From positions 1 to 40,754 of the forward strand of contig NZ_MKKC01000093.1 in assembly GCF_001942255.1 (NCBI RefSeq): a stretch of 40,754 nucleotides of DNA. Reading direction: 5' to 3'. A program made the translations under genes and the position numbers. Source of the DNA: Nocardiopsis sp. CNR-923 (lineage in GTDB: Bacteria > Actinomycetota > Actinomycetes > Streptosporangiales > Streptosporangiaceae). Every line of letters starts with the position of its first letter. Within the stretch, counting starts at the first letter, position 1. A model generated the notes under the pieces. That model was not told where the DNA came from. It worked only from the letters and a program-made list of their open reading frames with translations, and did not search any database. Below, piece by piece: positions 1 through 7,894 of the stretch.

Positions 1-198
1 GGCAAACCGGATCTACAACTGGAGTACTAATCCCTGTCTTGGTCATCCGGAAAAGCGCTGACCTGCGCGGTCGTGGTCCCGTTTACCTGGGAATTCTCCG
101 CATTCTATGGCTTTTGTGCACTTCGACCGGTCTGGTTCGTCCGTCATCGGCGTGGAAACGCGGAGCCGCCATGGCCGCTCCCAACCCGCACAATGCCT

Positions 199-217
199 CA
201 CTATAGGGATGGGGTAG
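199..217 (+). promoter_or_regulatory. Shared upstream motif, copy A
   Basis: The stretch ACTATAGGGATGGGGTA lies about 60 bases before the TcpC-like start. Near-copies occur at 7806-7823 and 15544-15562, each before another Tcp-like block. This copy lacks one G/A relative to the other two. The TATA-like core could be a -10 element or an activator/repressor site. The function is inferred from its recurrence only. Confidence 0.4.
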
Positions 218-279
218 ACAAGGGCATGGCGGATCCGCCGTCCGGAGCGGGCGGCGGCGACTCAGCGCAGGAGGCGGGG

Positions 280-1233
280 ATGGCGAAGGCGTCACGGCTC
301 GGCACGGCCGGGCGTGACCTGTCCGACGGCACCGGGGACGGAGCCGGCGCAGCCGGGCGGCGTCCGCCCCGTGCGGGGGCCGGCGGGCGCTGGTGGGTCG
401 GTGTCGGCCGTGCCGTCCTGTGGGCCTTCATCATCGTCGTCGTCTTCAACGGTGTCTGGTTCCCCCTGCGCGGCGGCCTCGCCCTGCCGAGCAGCGCGCA
501 GGAGCCCGAGACCGGTGACACCGTGGCCTACCCCGAGACCGCGTCCGCGGCGTTCGCGCTCCGCTTCGCCGAGGTCTACCTCGACACCTCCGACACCGAC
601 GCGCGCCTCGACGACCTCGCCGCGTTCGTCCCCGAGGGCGAGGCCACCGCCCTCGACGCCACGGCCGACAGCCTCACCGGCGACGGCCTCGCCGTCGTCG
701 CCGTCGACGTCCTCGACGACGACAACGCGGTCGTCGTCGTCCGCGCCGACGTCAACGGCGAGCCCATGCGCCTGGACGTGCCGGTCTACGCCGACGAGGA
801 CGCACTGGTGGTCTCCGGCCGTCCCGCGCTGCTGGCCGCTCCCTCGCGGGCCACGCTGCCGCCCAGCACGGCCTTCGAGACCGACCCGGCCGCCACCGAG
901 CAGCTTGAGGAGGTGCTGCCCGGTTTCTTCGAGGCCTACGCCGGGGAGCCGGAGTTCCTGGAGCGATTCCTGGAACAGGGTGCCTCGATCACCCCGCTTC
1001 CGCAGAACGCCCTGGAATTCGACGAACTGTCCGAGATCACGGTGCCATCACAGTCCTCGACCGGGGATGATGACGTACGACGGGTGGCGGCCACCGTGCG
1101 CTGGAACGTCCCGGCCTCCGACGGGACGGAAGCCGGCCAGTTGGTGCAGGACTACCTGGTCACCGTGGTCGACTCCGGCGACGAGTGGCACGTGCGTGAC
1201 ATCCAGGGCGCCCCGAGTTCGTTCGGCGGCTGA
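280..1233 (+). CDS. TcpC-like conjugation/secretion membrane protein
   Basis: Predicted 317-residue single-pass membrane protein. A basic, Gly/Arg-rich cytoplasmic tail is followed by one membrane helix at about residues 44-63. An extracytoplasmic part of about 250 residues has two alpha/beta segments resembling the tandem NTF2-like domains of TcpC, the VirB8-like scaffold of Gram-positive conjugation systems. I chose the ATG at 280 because AGGAGG sits five bases upstream (269-274). An in-frame ATG at 226 is possible but less well placed. It is followed by a small membrane protein and a TcpE-like protein, the same order as tcpC-tcpD-tcpE on clostridial plasmid pCW3 (known family order). The family assignment rests on topology and context rather than a catalytic motif. 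Confidence 0.75.
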   Translation: MAKASRLGTAGRDLSDGTGDGAGAAGRRPPRAGAGGRWWVGVGRAVLWAFIIVVVFNGVWFPLRGGLALPSSAQEPETGDTVAYPETASAAFALRFAEVYLDTSDTDARLDDLAAFVPEGEATALDATADSLTGDGLAVVAVDVLDDDNAVVVVRADVNGEPMRLDVPVYADEDALVVSGRPALLAAPSRATLPPSTAFETDPAATEQLEEVLPGFFEAYAGEPEFLERFLEQGASITPLPQNALEFDELSEITVPSQSSTGDDDVRRVAATVRWNVPASDGTEAGQLVQDYLVTVVDSGDEWHVRDIQGAPSSFGG

Positions 1234-1265
1234 CGGGGCCCGTAGGCAAGGAGACGAGAAGAACC

Positions 1266-1304
1266 ATGCGCACACGCAAGACGACACCGGAGGACGGCGC
1301 CTGA
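1266..1304 (+). CDS. Possible 12-codon leader ORF
   Basis: ATG at 1266 has a good ribosome site (AAGGAG at about 1246-1251). It encodes a basic 12-residue peptide beginning MRTRKTTPEDGA and stops at 1304, one base before the ATG of the next gene (TGACATG). The next gene has only a distant Shine-Dalgarno of its own, so translation of the mini-ORF could deliver ribosomes to it. The alternative is that a single-base error has split the N-terminus from the gene at 1306. Confidence 0.35.
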   Translation: MRTRKTTPEDGA

Positions 1305-1305
1305 C

Positions 1306-1620
1306 ATGCTCCCCCTGTTGTCCTCCACGACGGACGCCCTCGCCCATGCGGGCGGGGCCGACCTGCTCCACCTCGCGTCGTCGACGCAGGACGCCCCGGA
1401 CACCGGCGGCCTCGCTGACTTCCTTCGCGGCTTCTTCGGGCCGCTCTTCCTCGTCATCGTGTCGATCGTGGCGGTGTTCTTCCTGTTCACACGTGAGATA
1501 ACGCGGTTCGCGCAGTTCATTATCCTGGCGATCTTCATCGGGATCGTCTTCTACGTCCCCGGCATCATCGAGGTCATCGCGGTGGCGCTCGCGCGAGCGA
1601 TGGGCGTATCGGCGGAATAG
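1306..1620 (+). CDS. Small two-helix membrane protein, TcpD-like
   Basis: 104 residues. About 40 polar N-terminal residues are followed by two hydrophobic helices (about 43-63 and 69-93) separated by a short charged turn (TREITRF), and a short tail. Its position between a TcpC-like and a TcpE-like gene matches TcpD, the small membrane protein of the pCW3 conjugation cluster, and also resembles small pilin-like or VirB3-like subunits. No catalytic motif is expected. The start is the ATG coupled to the preceding mini-ORF. The next gene begins 19 bases after its stop, so the two are almost certainly co-transcribed. Confidence 0.65.
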   Translation: MLPLLSSTTDALAHAGGADLLHLASSTQDAPDTGGLADFLRGFFGPLFLVIVSIVAVFFLFTREITRFAQFIILAIFIGIVFYVPGIIEVIAVALARAMGVSAE

Positions 1621-1638
1621 GCGAGGGAGGCCGGGAAC

Positions 1639-2247
1639 GTGGATCTGCCCACATACACCAACATCTGGCGTATCGAGAAGCGGCTGTACAAGCTCTACGA
1701 TTTCCGGCTGCCCATGCCGCTCCCCGTGGGCACCTTCGGCGTCGCCCTGGGGATCTTCGCGATCTGGGTGGTCCTGCTCAGCGTCCTCAACGCCCCGTTC
1801 ACCTTCGGCAACGGCTGGCACCTGGTGCTGTGGGTGGTACCGCCCGGGGTGATCACCGTGCTCGCCACCCGGCCGGTGATCGAGGGCAAGCGCCTCACCG
1901 AACTGCTCATCTCCCAGGCTCGGTTCCTCGCCGAGTCCCGCGTGTACACGCGGCTGGCCCCCGAGTACGAGCCCGGCGAGATCCGGGTGGTGGTGCGCGT
2001 GTGGCACCGCCATCCGGACGCCGGTCCGCTGCCCGCGGTCGGGCGGCGCCGCGCCGAGCAGCCGGTTCCGGAGGTCGGGGAGCCGGTCGGTGAAACGGAG
2101 ACGGAACGCCCCGCCCCGGAGTCGGCCCCGCCCCTCGTCGGTGTGGCGCGCCCGCAGCCCGCCCCGAACCCGCGGTCGCCGAGGAGCCCGCGTACGCCCC
2201 CTCCGAGGACGCTGTCCAGGCCGCGCCCGCGGACACCCGCGGCGTGA
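1639..2247 (+). CDS. TcpE-like membrane protein (N-terminal part of a larger composite protein)
   Basis: Starts at GTG 1639 with GGGAGG eight bases upstream. Residues 1-105 match the TcpE/PrgI-type pattern: an N-terminal motif with YTNIWRIEKRLYKLYDF, two hydrophobic helices (about 32-52 and 59-78), then an amphipathic segment (GKRLTELLISQARFLAES). TcpE-type proteins sit at the inner membrane next to the VirB4-type ATPase. As given, the frame runs to a stop at 2247, but from about 2150 the codons use AGG repeatedly. Frame 3 then shows high-GC third positions and sensible acidic protein, so one base appears to be missing at about 2120-2165. The true protein likely continues through the linker to the MinD-like domain ending at 5455. 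Confidence 0.7.
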   Translation: MDLPTYTNIWRIEKRLYKLYDFRLPMPLPVGTFGVALGIFAIWVVLLSVLNAPFTFGNGWHLVLWVVPPGVITVLATRPVIEGKRLTELLISQARFLAESRVYTRLAPEYEPGEIRVVVRVWHRHPDAGPLPAVGRRRAEQPVPEVGEPVGETETERPAPESAPPLVGVARPQPAPNPRSPRSPRTPPPRTLSRPRPRTPAA

Positions 2248-2249
2248 GC

Positions 2250-4640
2250 CGCCGCGTGTTGAACTACTTCGGCATCGCCCTGGGGCCCGTGCCCACCACC
2301 TCCATCGGGGACGAGGCCGACCCGCGGGAGGAGCCCGAGGAGGAGGGCGACACCGCCGCGTGGCTCACCAGCTGCGCGCCCCCTCAGGTCAGACCCCCGT
2401 CGGTCTGCGGGCCAAGACCGCCTACGAGGTCGGCGACACCGGGGCGATGAGCCGCGCCGAGGTGGCCGAGGCGACCGCCGGTCCCGAGCGCGAACGCGAG
2501 CGCCGCCGCGCCGAGGAGGTCATGTCCGCCCCCGAGCCCGAGACGGCCGAGTCTCCCGCCGCCCGACGCCTCCGCGGACGCGTGCAGGGCATCCGCGTCG
2601 CGCGCGAACTCGACGAGCGCCGCTCCGAGCGCGTGCGCGAACGGGCCCCCAAGGACCCGCCGTCGGCGCGGTCGCGCGGGACCGCGCTTCCCGCCGACGA
2701 ACCACCGAGCCCGCCCCGGCGCAGGAGCCGTCCCCACGCGGCGCCCTGGGAGCTGGACAGCGCACGGCCGGGCGGTGCCGAGCAGGAGCCGCCGGACCAC
2801 GCGAACCCGGGCGACCTGACCGACTACGCCGAGCGCTACGCGGCGGCGACGGGACGACCCGTCACACCGGAGAGCCCCTCCGCCCCGTGGCTGCCGCCCG
2901 CCTCCGCGACCCCGGAGGACGAGCCGGCCGCCAGTACGGGCGAGACCGCCGAACCGACCGAGCCACCCGAACCGACCGAGCCACCCGAACCCGTCGAACC
3001 GGTCGAGACGTCGGCGAAGCTCCGTTGGAGCTGGACCACGGGACCGGCGAGCAGGCCGCGATGCGTCCCAGCCGAGCCCGGACGACGAGGATCGCGGGCC
3101 GGAGTGGAAAGAGCACATGTCGGTGCTCGACCAGCACCTCAGCACTGCGGACACCCCCGCGCCGCCGCGGCCCAAGTTCGCCGACGCCCTGCGCGACGGC
3201 GAGCGGGCGCCGGAGGGGACGAGCCCCGCGGAGTGGTTCGACGACGGCAGGAAACGACACCCCGACCAGCCCAAGGTGGGTGACCGGGGGAACCCCGTGA
3301 TTCCCGCCAGCGAGCTGCGGGAGGAGAACGCCGCCCGTTCCGCCGAGCCGACGCCCGACGCCGACGCCGCCTCCGCGCCCGAGGCCGCGACGGCCGACGA
3401 CGCCGACGACGGCACGCGCGCCACCGACGCCGACGCCGCCTCCGCGCCCGAGGCCGCGACGGCCGACGACGGCACGCGCGCCACCGGCGGCGAGGCGGTC
3501 GAGGCGGTCGAGGCGGTCGAGGCCAAGCCGATCACGCAGATCGACCACGGAACGGGGGAGCTGGCGAGTTTCGCGGAGGTGCGCGGCGCGACCGACGGCG
3601 ACATCGGGTCCGACCGGCCTCCCGGCTCCCGGCTCGGCGCCACGCCGGAATCCGAGACCGACGCGCGGTCCGCGTCCGTCTCCGCAACCGGCTCCGAGCC
3701 CCCGGCCACCGATGTCCCGGAGGCAGCGGCGGGACCCCGGTCGACCTCCGACTCGCCGGACGCCCCGGCCTCTGAGGCGAGGTCCGGCCCACGGGCCTCC
3801 TCCGCCCGACCCACTTCGGAGCCCGGGGCCGCATCCAGCGCCCGGGTCCCGTCCGACGCCGGGTCCACTCCCGTTTCCCGGGACGCCTCCGGAACCGGTT
3901 CGGGCGCGCGGTCCGCGGCCGACTCTCGGGACGCCTCGGAGCCCCCGGTCGCCCGGTCCGCGTCGGATGCGCCTGAGGTCGGCGCCTCCGCCACCGACCC
4001 CCAGCCTGCCGACACCCCGATCCCGCCCGACCCCCGCGTCGGGCGAGCCTCGCGGCCTCCGGCCCCCTCCGAGACCGCTGACGACCCCTCGGCCACGAGC
4101 GGCTCCGAAACCGGCTCGGGCGCGCCCACCGCGCCCGCCGACTCCGACGGGGCGGTCGCCGCGCGCCGGACCGAAGCGGACCTGGAGGAGGTTGAGGCCG
4201 CCGCGCTCGCCCGTCGCCGCGAAGCCGTCCGGAGTTCCTCCGACACGCCCCTGCGCGACCCCCGCGCCAACCGGAGCATGGCGGACGCCCTCGCCCAGGA
4301 GCGCGCCGCCGCCCCGACCCCGGACGAGGCCTCCGACCAGGCCGCCCCCCACGAGCGTCCCGACGGCCACGACCCGCACGACGGCGCCTTCCACCGCGTC
4401 GCGCAGAACGCGCGCAAGCTCGGCCACCTCTTCGGTCGGCCGGTGCCCGGCGAGGCCCCCGAGCCCCCGCGTCGCGAGGAGCCCAGGCCCGATCTCGAAC
4501 TCGACCACGGCACCGGCGAACAGGAGCGCCTCGGCGACACACCCCGGGGCGTACCCGCCCCGCGCCCGTACCCCCGCCCCCCGAGCCCCAGGACCCGCCC
4601 GCCCATGACTCCGGCGGCACGCGCGGCTGGCGCCGTCTGG
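2250..4640 (+). CDS. Long disordered acidic/Pro-Ala-rich linker of the TcpE-MinD composite
   Basis: Between the TcpE-like and MinD-like parts a coding signal continues without a gene-sized gap. It changes frame at about 2372, 3021-3030, 3066-3070 and 4571-4582. Each change fits one lost base in a G/C run, and joining them leaves no stop codon. The protein is low-complexity (Glu, Pro, Ala, Asp, Ser) with islands of order. A DHGTGE motif occurs three times (about 3035, 3542 and 4500), and ADAL-x-GERA-like segments occur near 3180 and 4275. The main uninterrupted part is 3117-4560. I know no family for it. It could be a flexible tether or a phosphorylation/docking scaffold. An independent start at 3117 (ATG) cannot be excluded. 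Confidence 0.5.
2951..2986 (+). repeat. Two tandem 18-bp units in the linker
   Basis: The 18-base unit gaaccgaccgagccaccc occurs twice back to back (2951-2968, 2969-2986). It encodes a Glu-Pro-Thr-rich hexapeptide repeat. Confidence 0.9.
3361..3518 (+). repeat. 40-bp direct repeat plus triple 9-bp repeat in the linker
   Basis: A 40-base block at 3361-3400 recurs exactly at 3430-3469 (offset 69), encoding an Asp-Ala-Ser-Pro-Glu-rich segment. It is followed by three tandem copies of gaggcggtc at 3492-3518 (Glu-Ala-Val repeats). The repeats keep frame, which is consistent with an expanding disordered linker. Confidence 0.9.
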
Positions 4641-4645
4641 CCAAG

Positions 4646-5455
4646 GTGGTCACCGGCGGAGCCAGCCCCGTCCGCTCCGACCTGCCCGCGAGCGACATCA
4701 CGCGGCTGCGCACCCCGTTGGCCGAACCCCGCAGTCTGGTCGTGCTCGGCTGCACCGGCGGCGCCGGCCAGACCGTCACCTCGCTCATGATCGGGCACAC
4801 CCTCGCCGCCCACCGGGACGAACCCGTCGTCGCGGTCGACGTCAACCCGGGTCCCAACGGCCTCTCCCGCCGGGTCGGGGCGCAGACCCCCGAGACGCTC
4901 ACCGCCCTGCTCGCCAACGCGGACGAGGTCGACGACTACGCGAGGATGCGCGGCTACACGTCACGGGCGAGCACCGGACTGGAGGTCGTCCAGACCCTCG
5001 ACGACCCCTACGTCCAGACGCTCGACGACCGCGACTACGCCCACCTGACGAACCTGCTCGGCCGCTTCTACTCCGTGACGCTCCTGGACCCCGCCGCGAC
5101 CGGCGTGGCCAGGGCACTCCCGGTGGCCGACGGCCTGGTCCTGGTCGCCCCGGCCAACGCCGACGCCGAGCGGGCGGTCTCCATGACGTTCGAGTGGCTG
5201 GACGGCAACGGCTACGGCGCCCTGCGGGCGGCTTCGGTGCTCGTGGTGAACGGGGTGAGCAAGCGCAGCCTGGAGGACGTGGACGCGGCCGAACGGGTCG
5301 CGCGCGGCCGCTGCCGGGCGATCGTCCGCATCCCCTGGGACGACCACCTGGGCTCCTCCTACACCCGCATCGACGTGGGCGCCCTGCGCCCCTCGACCAA
5401 GCGGGCCCACGGCGCCCTGGGCGGCGTCCTCGTCAACACGCTCACCCGGGCCTGA
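4646..5455 (+). CDS. MinD/ParA-like domain with degenerate P-loop (C-terminus of the TcpE composite)
   Basis: 269 residues from GTG 4646, but the frame is open upstream to about 4575 (reading GWRRLAKVV before it). It is therefore probably the C-terminal domain of the composite protein starting at 1639. The fold signature is MinD/ParA/SIMIBI-like: a beta strand then GCTGGAGQTVTS where the deviant Walker A lies, VDVNPGPNG as switch I, and LLDPAA as Walker B. Both lysines of the usual KGGxGKT motif are replaced (T and Q), so ATP hydrolysis is doubtful. ParA-like proteins position or load partners; here it could organise the VirB4-type ATPase or the pore. A strong hairpin follows its stop. Confidence 0.75.
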   Translation: MVTGGASPVRSDLPASDITRLRTPLAEPRSLVVLGCTGGAGQTVTSLMIGHTLAAHRDEPVVAVDVNPGPNGLSRRVGAQTPETLTALLANADEVDDYARMRGYTSRASTGLEVVQTLDDPYVQTLDDRDYAHLTNLLGRFYSVTLLDPAATGVARALPVADGLVLVAPANADAERAVSMTFEWLDGNGYGALRAASVLVVNGVSKRSLEDVDAAERVARGRCRAIVRIPWDDHLGSSYTRIDVGALRPSTKRAHGALGGVLVNTLTRA

Positions 5456-5463
5456 CACGCGGG

Positions 5464-5487
5464 GCGGGCGGGCACACGCCCGCCCGC
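5464..5487. terminator. Bidirectional GC hairpin terminator
   Basis: A perfect 10-bp stem (GCGGGCGGGC / GCCCGCCCGC) with loop ACAC sits between the convergent MinD-like gene and ectD. No U-tract is present, as is common in actinomycetes. Confidence 0.7.
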
Positions 5488-5509
5488 ACGCTGGTGAATC
5501 CGTCGAACC

Positions 5510-6414
5510 TCAGCGGCCGACCGGGGTGAAGTCACGCGCGGACAGGAAGTCCGGGCGCGGGTTGGACGCGGCGAACGGTTTCACGCACGCGTTCTCGACG
5601 CTGTTGAACACGATGAAGATGTTCGACCGGGGGTAGGGGGTGATGTTGCCGCCCGAACCGTGCATGCAGTTGGAGTCGAACAGGGTCGCGTCGCCCGCCT
5701 GGCCGGTGAGCACGTCGATGCCGTGCCGCTCGGACAGCATGGTCAGCGAGTCCTGGTCGGGCGTGCCGACGTGCTGGCTCCTCAGCGACGCCCGGTAGTG
5801 GTCGTCCGGGGTCGCGCCGACGCACGACACGAACGTCCTGTGCGAGCCCGGCATGATCATCAGGGCGCCGTTGTACGTGAAGTTCTCGGTGAGCGAGATG
5901 GAGACGCTGGCCGCCCGCATCCGCGGCATGCCGTCCTCGGCGTGCCACGTCTCGAAGTCCGAATGCCAGTAGAAGGAGCCGCCGCCGAACCCGGGTTTGT
6001 AGTTGATCCGGCTCTGGTGCACGTACACGTCCGATCCGAGGACCTGCCGGGCGCGCTCCACCAGGCGCGGGTCGTTGACCAGGTCGTGGAAGACCTTGCT
6101 GATCGTGTGGACCTCGAAGATCGAGCGGACCTCGTTCGACGACGGTTCCACGATCACCCGTTCGTCCTCGCGCAGGGCGCGGTCGGAGCTGAGCCGGTCC
6201 AGTTCGGCGTGGAAGGCGCCACCTCCGCCGCCGAGACGAGCGCCGGGATCTGTGCGTAGCCGCGTCGGTCGTACGCGCCGACCTCCTCAGCGCTGAAGGG
6301 TCCGTCCTCCGCGGCACCCCAGACGGTGGGGTCCTTGCGGTACAGAAGAGCGGGTTCGTTCGCCTTCCGGGTCGGGTACTCGTCCGCGGTTGGAGCATCC
6401 ATCTGCAGAGTCAT
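5510..6414 (-). CDS. ectD: Ectoine hydroxylase EctD (one frameshift as given)
   Basis: Non-haem Fe(II)/2-oxoglutarate dioxygenase that converts ectoine to 5-hydroxyectoine, a cytoplasmic osmolyte. Two minus-strand frames (6414-6154 and 6157-5510) join after restoring one G near 6215-6222, giving about 301 residues, the usual EctD length. Diagnostic sequence: VRSIFEVHT, HQSRINYKPGFGG, the iron-binding HxD in YWHSDFETWH, MPRMRA, the distal His in MHGSGGNITPYPRSN with the 2-oxoglutarate Arg, and FNSVENA. The start at 6414 follows GAGGGG. No ectABC lies next to it, so this is a solitary hydroxylase. It shares nothing with the flanking secretion genes. Assignment is firm; whether the frameshift is real is uncertain. 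Confidence 0.93.
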
Positions 6415-6571
6415 GGCCGATCCCCTCGGTGGGGTTCATCCTCTCAGAGGTCGACGGTCACCTTACGACACGCGAACTTAACAAATTTCCGCCGGCCTTC
6501 ATGAGGATGCCCGTTGGCGTGGTGTTTGACGAATCCCCGATTGGGTATTACTGGAATACTATATGGGCGGA

Positions 6572-6611
6572 AACCAAAAATCCGTCCCCCTCTTTTTCTC
6601 CCTTTTTGGTT
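6572..6611. repeat. Inverted repeat AACCAAAAA / TTTTTGGTT
   Basis: Perfect 9-bp arms (6572-6580, 6603-6611) flank a 22-base pyrimidine-rich loop. The A/T-only core is unusual in this GC-rich sequence. It could form a cruciform or RNA hairpin; function unknown. Confidence 0.6.
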
Positions 6612-6746
6612 GGCTCGGCCGTCTCAGGCACGCCTCACCTGCGCCATTGCTTCAAGAGTGGTTCAAGAGCGCCATTTCGAGCATCACCCCAGGTCGTCCC
6701 GGTGCGGTCGTCGTCGGCGGGGCCGTCGGCGCATGCTCCGACTTTT

Positions 6747-6766
6747 CCTGTGCGCTAGATCACAGG
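6747..6766. promoter_or_regulatory. CRP/FNR-like palindromic operator
   Basis: CCTGTG-N8-CACAGG. The core TGTGC-N6-TCACA differs from the CRP-family consensus TGTGA-N6-TCACA at one base. It lies 155 bases before the HNH nuclease start and about 330 bases before ectD. Binding is inferred from the pattern only. Confidence 0.45.
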
Positions 6767-6920
6767 GATCTGGTACAGCCGTGCGGTCGGGGCGTCCGCG
6801 GTGACCCGTCCCGGTCAGCCCGGATCACGCCCGAATTCCCCTGGCGGGACTGGTGCGGGAGCTCTCCTCCGGTGCACTCTGGGAAGGCCCCTGTCCTCGA
6901 CCCGCTCCAGAGGAGAAAAC

Positions 6921-7580
6921 GTGTCCCCCACCCCCCGCCCCCGCCACGGAACCCTGGCCGCCGTCGCCGCGGCGATCCTGCTGGTCGTCCTCGGCTGGGC
7001 GCCACCCGCCTCCGCCGACCACACCCTCCCCCCGGGCATCCCCAGCACCTCGGCGGCCCAGAGCCAGCTCGACTCCCTCACCGTCGCTCCCAAGGGAGCC
7101 CAGTCCGGCTACGACCGCAGCCTCTTCCCGCACTGGGTCGACGTCCAGGGCGACTGCTCGGCGCGCCAGGTCGTCCTCCTGCGCGACGGCCACGACGTCG
7201 TGACCGACACCGACTGCCAGCCCACGTCCGGTCGTTGGTGGAGCGCCTTCGACGACACATGGGTCTACGAAGACCCCTCGCGGATCAGCGTCGACCACAT
7301 GGTCCCGCTCAGCGAGGCCTGGAAGACCGGCGCCCGCCACTGGAGCACCTCCGAGCGCCGAGCCTTCGCCAACGACGTGGACTCGTCGCAGCTGTGGTTG
7401 GCCACCCCCTCCAGCAACAGCGACAAGGGCGACGACGACCCCTCCGCGTGGATGCCGCCCAACACGGCCGTCCACTGCGACTACGCCAAGTCCTGGATCA
7501 CCGTGAAGTACCGCTACGACCTCACCGTCACCTCGGCCGAGCGGTCCGCCCTCCAGAACACGATCGACACCCGCTGTTAG
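6921..7580 (+). CDS. Secreted HNH-family endonuclease
   Basis: 219 residues. GTG 6921 follows AGAGGAG at good spacing; the frame is open further upstream but without a signal sequence. An N-terminal Sec signal peptide (basic start, hydrophobic stretch to about residue 30, cleavage after PASA) precedes a domain with paired cysteines. The nuclease core has RISVDHMVPLSEAW (His-Asp metal/catalytic region), then DSSQLWLATPSSNSDKGDDDP and the WMPPN segment, the pattern of exported actinobacterial HNH (DUF1524/GmrSD C-terminal-like) nucleases. It likely cuts DNA outside the cell, for nutrient use, development or competition. It is transcribed alone, with a CRP-like palindrome upstream and a hairpin downstream. 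Confidence 0.85.
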   Translation: MSPTPRPRHGTLAAVAAAILLVVLGWAPPASADHTLPPGIPSTSAAQSQLDSLTVAPKGAQSGYDRSLFPHWVDVQGDCSARQVVLLRDGHDVVTDTDCQPTSGRWWSAFDDTWVYEDPSRISVDHMVPLSEAWKTGARHWSTSERRAFANDVDSSQLWLATPSSNSDKGDDDPSAWMPPNTAVHCDYAKSWITVKYRYDLTVTSAERSALQNTIDTRC

Positions 7581-7688
7581 TCGTGCCTGGGCGTCGCGCA
7601 GCAGGGCAGGTGTCCGCGGCACCCCCCCTGGACCCGCAACGGGGCCGGGCGTTGCCGTGGCGCCCGCTCCGCCCGCCACCCAGGTCGA

Positions 7689-7720
7689 CGGAGCCCGTTC
7701 CCCTCCAGGGGCGGGCTCCG
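7689..7720. terminator. GC hairpin after the HNH gene
   Basis: A 9-bp stem CGGAGCCCG / CGGGCTCCG is extended by CCCC/GGGG around loop TCCA with a 2-base bulge. It lies about 110 bases after the nuclease stop. No U-tract. Confidence 0.55.
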
Positions 7721-7805
7721 CCCGTGTCGGCGCCACCCCGGGGCCCCGACGCCGGAATTCGGGCGCGCCGGAATCCCGTCCGCTTCTCTGCCCCCAGGCC
7801 ATGCA

Positions 7806-7823
7806 CCACTATGGAGGGTGGCA
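7806..7823 (+). promoter_or_regulatory. Shared upstream motif, copy B
   Basis: ACTATGGAGGGTGGCA, 72 bases before the VirB4-like start. It aligns base for base with copy C at 15544-15562 over ACYATRGRGGRTGG. Confidence 0.4.
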
Positions 7824-7894
7824 CAGGCGGGAAACCCGGGGGCGGCCCCGGTGCGGGGGCTCGCCCCGCCGCGACGCGACCAGAAGGGTTACAG

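Larger units (their letters stand above)
6415..6920. other. Divergent intergenic region between ectD and the HNH nuclease gene
   Basis: No convincing gene. It is locally AT-richer than its surroundings at about 6480-6610. Contents: a possible rightward -35 TTGACG (6526-6531) with TACTGG 17 bases on, an ACTATATGGGCGG stretch near 6558 distantly like the shared motif, an inverted repeat at 6572-6611 and a CRP-like palindrome at 6747-6766. The low-GC character suggests regulatory DNA or a remnant of transferred DNA. Confidence 0.5.
7581..7894. other. Intergenic region with terminator and shared motif
   Basis: No gene is seen. It holds the hairpin at 7689-7720, motif copy B at 7806-7823 and the ribosome site AGAAGGG just before ATG 7895. 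Confidence 0.6.

Noticed and set aside
3350..3520. Repeats in the linker as a possible CRISPR array
   Set aside because: Repeats are in-frame, of unequal spacing (offset 69 then tandem 9-mers) and encode acidic protein; no repeat-spacer regularity and no cas genes.
2384..4813. 809-codon minus-strand open frame opposite the linker
   Set aside because: It is Gly/Arg/Ser-rich with no domain, and mirrors the low-complexity, very GC-rich linker on the plus strand; the plus strand carries the TcpE and MinD-like domains and conserved motifs.
6563..7880. Long plus-strand open frame running through the nuclease gene into the VirB4-like gene
   Set aside because: Only the part after 7895 is real coding sequence; upstream it overlaps the secreted HNH gene in another frame and has no sensible product.
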